NCBI RefSeq assembly: GCF_003063505.1
Contig: NZ_NERW01000001.1
Coordinates: forward strand, 798,501-862,500
DNA: 64,000 nucleotides
Direction of reading: 5' to 3'
Source: Limnohabitans sp. T6-20
GTDB lineage: Bacteria; Pseudomonadota; Gammaproteobacteria; Burkholderiales; Burkholderiaceae_C
Shown here: positions 57,801 through 64,000 of the stretch, piece by piece
How positions within the stretch are numbered: position 1 is the stretch's first letter
Layout: each line of letters begins with the position of its first letter
Program-made: the position numbers and the translations under genes
The notes under the pieces: generated by a model
What the model was told of the DNA's origin: nothing
Database searches by the model: none
Seen by the model: only the letters and a program-made list of their open reading frames with translations

Positions 57801-59942
57801 TCAGGCTGTGCGCAACGCGTCTGCCGTGATGGGCAGACGGCGAACACGCTTGCCCGTCAACGCAGCGACTGCGTTCGCAATCGCGGGTGCGGCCACCGCA
57901 GTACCCGGCTCGCCAATGCCGCCTGGCTTTTCGGTGCTCTTGACCAGCACGATGTCGATCTGGGGCGACTCGTACATGCGCACAGGCTCGTAGCTGTTGT
58001 AGTTGGTCTCTTGCACGCGGCCATTCGTCATGGTGATCTGGTGCTTGAGCACCGCACCCACACCGAACACGATGCTCGACTGCAACTGTGCTTCCACCGT
58101 GTCGGGGTTGACCATGTGGCCTACGTCGGCGGCCACGGTGACCTTGTGCACGCGCACGCTGCCGTCCTTGTTCAGACTGACTTCCGCGACTTCGGCCAAG
58201 TAGCTGTCATAGCCTTCCATCAAGGCGATACCGCGTGCGCGGCCCTTGGGCAATGCCTTGCCCCAACCGGCTTTTTCGGCGGCGAGTTTCAGCACATTGG
58301 CGAAACGCGGTTTGCCAGCCAGCATTTTCATGCGGTAGGCATAGGGGTCTTGTCCTGCCGCCTTGGCCATCTCGTCCACGAAACTTTCGTTGGCGAAAGC
58401 GTTCATGCTGTGGCTCACGGCGCGCCAGTAACCCACACGCACACCGGTGTCGTGGATCACCAGATCGTGCTGGCTGTTGGGGATGTTGTAGCCCGTCACG
58501 GCGGCTTCGGCCATGAACGGGTCCAGCGTGTCCTTGGGCAGGCCGAATGCACGTTGCGTGACCGACTGTGAGGCCACCTTGAAGTGCATGGCGACCGGCA
58601 TGCCGTTGGCATCCAGACCGGCCTTGAGCTGGTTCACACCAACAGGACGGTAGTAGTCATGCATCATGTCTTCTTCGCGGGTCCACAAGAGCTTGACGGG
58701 CTTGCCCACCGCTTTGGAAATCTCAGCCGCTTGCACGATGAAGTCCAACTCCAGTCGGCGACCGAAGCCACCACCCAAGTAGGTGGTTTTCAGTGTGATG
58801 TCTTCGGGCTTGACCTTCAGGGCGGCAGCCACAGCACCTTGCGCACCTTGCTGGAACTGGGTGGGGCCAATCAACAGCACCTTGTCGCCTTGCACATGGG
58901 CCGTGAAGTTCATCGGCTCCAGCGGCGAATGCGACTGCATGGGCGAGACATATTCGGCTTCGAGCACTTTGGCTGCACCTTTGAGGGCAGCGGCCACGTC
59001 GCCTTGCGGTTTGGTGATCTCGATCACTTTGCCGGACTTGGCGGCCTGGCGTGTGCCCTCAATGATCGATGCATCGCTCAAGGCTGCACCAGCACCTTCG
59101 TCCCACTGCACCTTGACGGTTTCAGAGGCTTTCTTGGCGCGCCACCAGGAGTCGGCCACCACGGCCACGCCGTCGCTGATCTGCACCACGGCCTGCACGC
59201 CGGGCATGCCTTTGGCTTGCGTGGCATCAAAGCTCTTGACCTTGCCACCGATCACGGGGCACTGCTGCACGGTGGCGTACACCATGCCGGGCAATTTCAC
59301 GTCAATGCCGAATTCGGCTGTGCCATTGGTTTTGGCGGGTGTATCCACACGCGGGGTGCGCTTGCCGACCAAGCGGAAATCTTTCGGGTCTTTGATGGGT
59401 GGTTTTTCCGGTACCGGGAGTTTGGCTGCGGCAGCCGCCAAAGAACCGTATGTGGCTGTTTTGCCATTGGGTCCATGCACCAAGCCTTTGTCGGCTTTGA
59501 TTTGGCTGCGGTCCACATTCCACTCGGCGGCGGCGGCCGAGATCAGCATTTCGCGCACTTGGGCACCTGCCACGCGCAGCTTTTCCCAGCTGCCACGCAC
59601 AGAGGTCGAGCCACCCGTGATCTGGGCGCCCAGCAAAGCGTTCACATAAGCGGCACCGGGCGGCGCATCGACCACCTTGATCTGGCTCAGCTCCACGTTG
59701 AGCTCTTCAGCTACCAGCATGGGCATGGAGGTGTGCACACCTTGGCCCATTTCGGAGTGGGCAACCAGGATGGAGATGGTGTTGTCGTCTGCAATGTGCA
59801 CCCAAGCATTGGGCGTGCTGACGGTGCCAGCGGCCATGGCTTGGCCCAAAGTGCCAGGCAGATGCAAGGCCATCAGCAAGCCGCCGGAAGCAGCGGCACC
59901 GGCTTTCAGGAACGAACGGCGGGAAGTTTTTGTATCGATCAT
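57801..59942 (-). CDS. Molybdenum hydroxylase large subunit, IorB-like (Tat-exported)
   Basis: Molybdopterin-binding subunit of a xanthine-oxidase-family enzyme, 713 residues. It has a twin-arginine signal (SRRSFLKAGAAASGGLLMAL), so the enzyme acts in the periplasm. Marks include HSEMGQGVHTSMPMLVAEEL, GGSTSVRGSWEKLRVAGAQV, YLGGGFGRRLELDF and the catalytic glutamate in GIGEPGTAVAAPAIANAV. This two-subunit layout is that of isoquinoline 1-oxidoreductase and related aldehyde oxidases; the actual substrate is unknown. There is no FAD subunit, so electrons probably go to a cytochrome. Confidence 0.9.
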   Translation of the reverse strand: MIDTKTSRRSFLKAGAAASGGLLMALHLPGTLGQAMAAGTVSTPNAWVHIADDNTISILVAHSEMGQGVHTSMPMLVAEELNVELSQIKVVDAPPGAAYVNALLGAQITGGSTSVRGSWEKLRVAGAQVREMLISAAAAEWNVDRSQIKADKGLVHGPNGKTATYGSLAAAAAKLPVPEKPPIKDPKDFRLVGKRTPRVDTPAKTNGTAEFGIDVKLPGMVYATVQQCPVIGGKVKSFDATQAKGMPGVQAVVQISDGVAVVADSWWRAKKASETVKVQWDEGAGAALSDASIIEGTRQAAKSGKVIEITKPQGDVAAALKGAAKVLEAEYVSPMQSHSPLEPMNFTAHVQGDKVLLIGPTQFQQGAQGAVAAALKVKPEDITLKTTYLGGGFGRRLELDFIVQAAEISKAVGKPVKLLWTREEDMMHDYYRPVGVNQLKAGLDANGMPVAMHFKVASQSVTQRAFGLPKDTLDPFMAEAAVTGYNIPNSQHDLVIHDTGVRVGYWRAVSHSMNAFANESFVDEMAKAAGQDPYAYRMKMLAGKPRFANVLKLAAEKAGWGKALPKGRARGIALMEGYDSYLAEVAEVSLNKDGSVRVHKVTVAADVGHMVNPDTVEAQLQSSIVFGVGAVLKHQITMTNGRVQETNYNSYEPVRMYESPQIDIVLVKSTEKPGGIGEPGTAVAAPAIANAVAALTGKRVRRLPITADALRTA

Positions 59943-59959
59943 GTGGGGTCTCCGGCTCT

Positions 59960-60424
59960 TCAGGCTTTGCGCATCGTGGCGGCTGCATCCTTGATGGCAG
60001 CGCGGATACGGGGGTAGGTGCCGCAGCGGCAGATGTTGCCGCTCATCGCGTTGTCGATGTCGGCATCGCTCGGATTCTTGTTCTTGGCCAGCAAGGCAGA
60101 GGCACTCATCAGCTGGCCCGACTGGCAATAACCGCACTGGGGCACATCGTGCTTGATCCAGGCCACTTGCAGTGGGTGGGTGTTGTTCTTGGACAGGCCT
60201 TCAACGGTGGCGACCTTTTTGCCAGCGACCGTGCTCAGAGGGGTTTGGCAAGAGCGCACGGCTTGACCGTCCACATGGACCGTGCAAGCACCACACAAAG
60301 CAGCACCGCAGCCAAATTTGGTGCCGGTCATGCCCAGCTCATCGCGCAGCACCCACAGCAGCGGGGTGTCGGTTTCGGCGTTGGCCTGTGCAGGCTTGCC
60401 ATTGACTTGGAAATTCACGCTCAT
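59960..60424 (-). CDS. Molybdenum hydroxylase iron-sulfur subunit, IorA-like
   Basis: A 154-residue two-cluster ferredoxin-like subunit. The plant-type [2Fe-2S] cysteines are in [17 protein letters not shown] and RSCQTP; the second cluster has [10 protein letters not shown] and CRCGTYPRI. It carries electrons from the molybdenum site. The ATG at 60424 has AGGAGA upstream; earlier frame extension has no homology. It is the first gene of the operon with the large subunit, xdhC and mocA. Confidence 0.92.
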   Translation of the reverse strand: MSVNFQVNGKPAQANAETDTPLLWVLRDELGMTGTKFGCGAALCGACTVHVDGQAVRSCQTPLSTVAGKKVATVEGLSKNNTHPLQVAWIKHDVPQCGYCQSGQLMSASALLAKNKNPSDADIDNAMSGNICRCGTYPRIRAAIKDAAATMRKA

Positions 60425-60722
60425 CAAGGTCTCCTCAAAAATCGGGTTGTTATGAACCATCGGCAGGCTACACCTTCCACCAAATGCGTCCGATATGTCC
60501 CCCACACAAACCCTGAGCACCGTCGTTTTTCTTCTCTTATTTGCAAAATGAGACACCTTCTGTGTCTTTTTTGTCCTATGCAGGCATTTGCATAGTGGGC
60601 GACGCCTGCTTCCATGAGGCCGCGGGTTCTTTTGGGGTACACCGCTGGCGCGCGTGGCCATTTGCCGGTTGGCGCATGCAAAATCGTTGCACTTCCAAGA
60701 TTTATACAGACATCCTGCCCTT
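60425..60722. other. Divergent intergenic region, no gene seen
   Basis: About 300 bases between the iron-sulfur subunit gene and the SMP-30 gene, presumably with promoters in both directions. Short ORFs here have no recognisable product or ribosome binding site. No clear palindrome was found. Confidence 0.5.
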
Positions 60723-61670
60723 ATGACCCTCAGCTCTGCGCCGCATTGGACCGCCATCACGACCGAACCCGACGGGCTGAGCGAATCGCCGTTTTGGCAC
60801 CCGCAAGAGCAGCGCCTGTATTGGGTGGACATTCCCGGGCGTCGTGTGGCGCGTGTGACGGTCGATGGTTTGCAGGCCCAAGGTGCGGTGGATTATTGGC
60901 CGCTTCAAGAAGAACCCGGTTGCATTGCCCCCGTGCAAAGTGGCGGCTTGGTGCTGGCGTTGCGCAGTGGCATTTACCTGGCGCGGGAATGGGGCGGCCC
61001 TTTGCAACTGCTGGCCCCAGCGCCTTATGACGCCACGCGCTTGCGCTTCAACGACGGCAAATGCGACGCGCAAGGACGCTTCTGGGCGGGCAGCATGTAC
61101 GAACCCAAAGACCAGGCACTGGGCGTGCTGTATGCACTGAATGGCAAGGCTTTGCACGACAAAGCCTGCGGCGCGACCACAGCCAATGGCCTGGCTTGGT
61201 CGCCCGATGGCCAAACGCTGTATTGGTCGGATACCGCATCGCACCGCGTACGCGCCTGGGACTTCGACCCGGTCACGGCCAGCTTGTCCAATGAGCGCGT
61301 GTTTCACCAGTTTCCGATCAAACCCACCGGCTGGGTGTGGGGTGATGCGAACGCCCCTGGATCCACCCCCGTCTATGGCGGGCGGCCCGACGGGGCCACG
61401 GTGGACAGTGAGGGTGCCTACTGGTCTGCCCAATACGAAGGCAAACGCCTGGTGCGCCTGTCGCCAGCTGGCCAAGTGTTAGCGGTGTTCGAAACGCCCG
61501 TGCAATGCCCGACCATGCCCTGTTTTGGTGGCCCAGATCTCAAAACTTTGTTCATCACCAGTTCGCGCCAAGGCCGCAGTGCGGCTGAACTGGCGCTGTA
61601 CCCGGGGTCCGGCTGCATCTTTGCCGTACGGGTGGATGTGGCGGGTTTGCCGGTGAACTTTTACCGCTGA
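60723..61670 (+). CDS. SMP-30/gluconolactonase family protein
   Basis: A 315-residue six-bladed propeller lactonase. The metal ligands of the family are in place: Glu in [10 protein letters not shown], Asn in [17 protein letters not shown], Asn in [18 protein letters not shown] and Asp in [14 protein letters not shown]. Such enzymes open sugar lactones (gluconolactone, arabinonolactone); the exact substrate is unknown. The start at 60723 gives the normal N-terminus. It is followed 121 bp later by the glycolate oxidase genes. Confidence 0.88.
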   Translation: MTLSSAPHWTAITTEPDGLSESPFWHPQEQRLYWVDIPGRRVARVTVDGLQAQGAVDYWPLQEEPGCIAPVQSGGLVLALRSGIYLAREWGGPLQLLAPAPYDATRLRFNDGKCDAQGRFWAGSMYEPKDQALGVLYALNGKALHDKACGATTANGLAWSPDGQTLYWSDTASHRVRAWDFDPVTASLSNERVFHQFPIKPTGWVWGDANAPGSTPVYGGRPDGATVDSEGAYWSAQYEGKRLVRLSPAGQVLAVFETPVQCPTMPCFGGPDLKTLFITSSRQGRSAAELALYPGSGCIFAVRVDVAGLPVNFYR

Positions 61671-61791
61671 TCGCGCGCACCACAGAGGCTGGGGTGCATC
61701 GCTTGGCGATGACTGTTCACGAATTTCCCACAACCCACCCGTTAAAAATCTTCACGCACCCGCCAGAGGCCGGGGGTTACCATCCTTGCCC

Positions 61792-62949
61792 ATGGAAGCT
61801 CAACTCAATTCCCTCATCGACGCCGTGCGCCAGGCGGGTGCGGATGGCCACGTGCTGCGTTTGCGTGGTGGTGGCAGCAAGGATTTTTGGGGCCAAAGCC
61901 TCACGGGCGAGGTGCTGGGCACCCGCGCTTACCGGGGCATCGTCAGTTACGAGCCCAGCGAGTTGGTGGTCACGGTGCGTTGCGGCACGCCGCTGGCCGA
62001 GCTGGAAGCTGCTTTGGCCGAAAAAGGCCAGTGTTTGGCGTTCGAGCCGCCTCATTTTGGCCCCGGCGCAACCGTCGGCGGCATGGTCGCTGCCGGACTG
62101 AGCGGCCCGGCCCGCGCCACGGCGGGCGCTGTCCGCGACTACGTGTTAGGTGCCCGCTTTATCAACGGTTTGGGCGAGCACCTGACTTTTGGCGGTCAGG
62201 TCATGAAAAACGTGGCCGGCTACGACGTGAGCCGCCTCATGGCCGGCAGTTGGGGCACGCTGGGCCTGATCACCGAGGTCAGCCTGAAGGTTTTGCCCGT
62301 GGCCCCGGCCGAGGCCACGCTCATGTGCGCGGGCTTGCCGCAAAAAGCAGCGCTCGATTTGCTGCACCGTTGGGGTGGGCAACCCTTGCCCTTGAACTCC
62401 AGCGCCTGGGTGCGCGACACCACGGCCCAGCCGGTGGCCGATTATTTGTTTGTGCGTTTGCGTGGCGCGGTGGCGGCGGTGCAGTCGGCCACGGCCCGAA
62501 TGGGTGCCGACGCCCAGGCTTTGGGTGCGCAAGTGACCTTGATGGACAAGGCCGAAGCCACGCAAGACTGGCGTGCCAGCGGTGAGCAAACCCTGCAGTT
62601 TTTTGAGGCTCCTGCGCCCGACGCTTGCTTGTGGCGCCTGTCGGTGCCGCAAACCGCACCTGTGCTGGATGTGCCTGGCTTGGACCATCCTTCCCAATAC
62701 ATCGAGTGGCAAGGCGCGCAGCGCTGGTTGTGGGCCCCGGCCTCTGCGGCCGTGGCTTTGCGTGAACTGGCGCAATCGGTGGGTGGTCATGCCACCTTGT
62801 TCCGAGCCAGCTCCGCCCATGCAGAGGTCGACAAAATTGCGGGGGTGAACACCCCGCTCGACGCCGTGCAGCAACGCGTTCAGCAGCAACTGCAAAAACA
62901 GCTCGACCCGAAAGGCGTGTTCGCCACCGGTCGCTTGCACCCCCTCTGA
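61792..62949 (+). CDS. glcE: Glycolate oxidase FAD-binding subunit GlcE
   Basis: A 385-residue subunit of the membrane-associated glycolate oxidase, which turns glycolate into glyoxylate. The PCMH-type FAD domain has LRLRGGGSKDFWG, EPPHFGPGATVGGMVAAGLS, GPARATAGAVRDYVLGARFI and MKNVAGYDVSRLMAGSWGTL. It is shorter than GlcD, as expected for GlcE. The ATG at 61792 is used; a TTG two codons upstream is possible. glcF follows after 11 bases; glcD is not upstream. Confidence 0.93.
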   Translation: MEAQLNSLIDAVRQAGADGHVLRLRGGGSKDFWGQSLTGEVLGTRAYRGIVSYEPSELVVTVRCGTPLAELEAALAEKGQCLAFEPPHFGPGATVGGMVAAGLSGPARATAGAVRDYVLGARFINGLGEHLTFGGQVMKNVAGYDVSRLMAGSWGTLGLITEVSLKVLPVAPAEATLMCAGLPQKAALDLLHRWGGQPLPLNSSAWVRDTTAQPVADYLFVRLRGAVAAVQSATARMGADAQALGAQVTLMDKAEATQDWRASGEQTLQFFEAPAPDACLWRLSVPQTAPVLDVPGLDHPSQYIEWQGAQRWLWAPASAAVALRELAQSVGGHATLFRASSAHAEVDKIAGVNTPLDAVQQRVQQQLQKQLDPKGVFATGRLHPL

Positions 62950-62960
62950 GGCGAATCGTC

Positions 62961-64000
62961 ATGCAAACCAACCTCGCCCCCGAATACCAAAACACCCCCG
63001 ACGGCCTTGAGGCCGAAGCCATTCTGCGCAAGTGCGTGCACTGCGGCTTTTGCACCGCCACTTGCCCCACCTACCAACTGCTGGGCGACGAGCTGGACGG
63101 CCCGCGTGGCCGCATCTATTTGATGAAGCAGGTGCTGGAAGGTGAAACGCCCACCCGCAAAACCCAGATGCACCTGGACCGGTGCCTGACCTGCCGCAAC
63201 TGCGAAAGCACATGCCCCAGCGGCGTGCAATACGGCCACTTGGTGGACATCGGCCGCAAGCTGGTGGACGCCAAAGTCGAACGCCCCGTTGGCGAAAAAC
63301 TGCTCCGCTGGGCGCTCAAAGAAGGCCTGCCTTCGCCCCTGTTTGCGCCCGCCATGAAGATGGGCCAAATGGTGCGCGGCCTGTTGCCCGAGAGCCTCAA
63401 GGCCAAAGTGCCCGCGCCGCAAAACGCCGGTGCCTGGCCCACCCGCACGCATGCGCGCAAGGTGCTGATGCTGGCCGGTTGCGTGCAGCCGAGCATGAGC
63501 CCCAACATCAACACCGCCACCGCCCGCGTGCTCGATGCCGCTGGTATCCAGACCGTGACGGCTGACAAAGCGGGTTGCTGCGGCGCTGTGAAGTTCCACC
63601 TCAACGACCACGACGGCGGCAAAGACCACATGCGCGCCAACATCGACGCCTGGTGGCCTCTGGTGGAGAGCGGCGACGTCGAAGCCATCGTCATGAACGC
63701 TTCGGGCTGCGGCGTGATGGTCAAGGACTACGGCCATGTGCTCAAAGACGACCCGCAGTACGCCGACAAAGCCGCCCGCATCGGCGCGCTGACGCGCGAC
63801 CTGAGCGAACTGCTGCCCGAGCTGGTGCCACTGCTCAAATACAAGCTCAAACCCGAAGCGCTGCAAGCCGCAGGCCTGCAGGCCTACCACCCGCCCTGCA
63901 CGCTGCAACACGGCCAGCAACTCAAAGGCGGCGTGGAAAAGCACTTGGGCGATTTGGGTTTCCAGATCAAGGTCACCGCCAATGAATCGCACCTGTGCTG
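62961..64000 (+). CDS. glcF: Glycolate oxidase iron-sulfur subunit GlcF (partial, runs off the window)
   Basis: The first 346 residues of GlcF; the frame is open to the last base. Two [4Fe-4S] motifs are seen: CVHCGFCTATCPTYQ and CLTCRNCESTCPSG. They are followed by CCG-type domains (LMLAGCVQPSMSPNINTATA, AGCCGAVKFH, NASGCGVMVKDY, YHPPCTLQHG). It takes electrons from the flavin subunits. Glycolate from phytoplankton is a common substrate for freshwater bacteria, which fits the suggested habitat. Confidence 0.94.
   Translation, partial: MQTNLAPEYQNTPDGLEAEAILRKCVHCGFCTATCPTYQLLGDELDGPRGRIYLMKQVLEGETPTRKTQMHLDRCLTCRNCESTCPSGVQYGHLVDIGRKLVDAKVERPVGEKLLRWALKEGLPSPLFAPAMKMGQMVRGLLPESLKAKVPAPQNAGAWPTRTHARKVLMLAGCVQPSMSPNINTATARVLDAAGIQTVTADKAGCCGAVKFHLNDHDGGKDHMRANIDAWWPLVESGDVEAIVMNASGCGVMVKDYGHVLKDDPQYADKAARIGALTRDLSELLPELVPLLKYKLKPEALQAAGLQAYHPPCTLQHGQQLKGGVEKHLGDLGFQIKVTANESHLC

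Overview
The window looks like a chromosomal segment of a betaproteobacterium of the order Burkholderiales, most likely family Comamonadaceae (a freshwater Limnohabitans/Rhodoferax-type organism is a guess). The basis is high GC, a methionine synthase split into two genes, a TorF-glnK-amtB nitrogen cluster, small conserved Burkholderiales proteins, and a LivFGHMK/acyl-CoA catabolic cluster controlled by a MalT/AlkS-type regulator. No rRNA, tRNA, CRISPR array or prophage was seen.

Layout. 1-6.3 kb: end of 4-hydroxyphenylpyruvate dioxygenase, recQ, queC, a LysR regulator divergent from an NTF2-like protein, a frameshifted SAP/DUF6434 gene, and the homocysteine-binding part of methionine synthase. 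6.4-23.9 kb: an acyl-CoA catabolic and uptake cluster in four transcription units, each preceded by the same 18-bp palindrome: CoA-racemase, two isomerase-like crotonases, DECR-type reductase, FadJ-like enzyme, HSD10-like dehydrogenase, thiolase, Liv transporter and acyl-CoA ligase. Its own large LuxR/MalT-type regulator lies on the other strand. This block sits between the two methionine synthase genes and has REP-like repeats at both edges. 24.0-33.1 kb: a phosphatase, then a SAH riboswitch and the folate/cobalamin/activation part of methionine synthase, a DUF6352-like gene, and a ynjBCD-F transporter operon with a REP-like repeat inserted in frame in ynjC.

33.1-37.2 kb is an accessory island of lower GC. 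It holds two integron-type gene cassettes with attC sites and no integrase, a broken hsdM, and a type II restriction-modification pair (GIY-YIG nuclease plus C5 methyltransferase). 37.3-44.0 kb: a Fic protein with a repeated operator, a TVP38/dihydrolipoamide-dehydrogenase-like fusion, DUF3047, a truncated ChrR-like cupin, and katG. 44.1-51.1 kb: a candidate selenium operon on the minus strand (rhodanese, YedE/YeeE transporter, a 55-residue protein, a SenB-like glycosyltransferase, an oxidoreductase-SelD fusion), with an MFS gene upstream and no SenA in view. 51.2-56.1 kb: a small secreted protein, comM, and a sigma-54-type promoter ahead of torF-glnK-amtB. 56.2-60.4 kb: a molybdenum hydroxylase operon with its XdhC and MocA maturation factors. 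60.7-64.0 kb: an SMP-30 lactonase and glcE-glcF (glcF runs off the end).

The most interesting points are the selenium operon without SenA, the palindrome-defined regulon with sites centred about 42.5 bp upstream of predicted starts, the attC cassettes, and the SAH riboswitch whose ligand-bound helix should release the ribosome binding site of the second methionine synthase gene.
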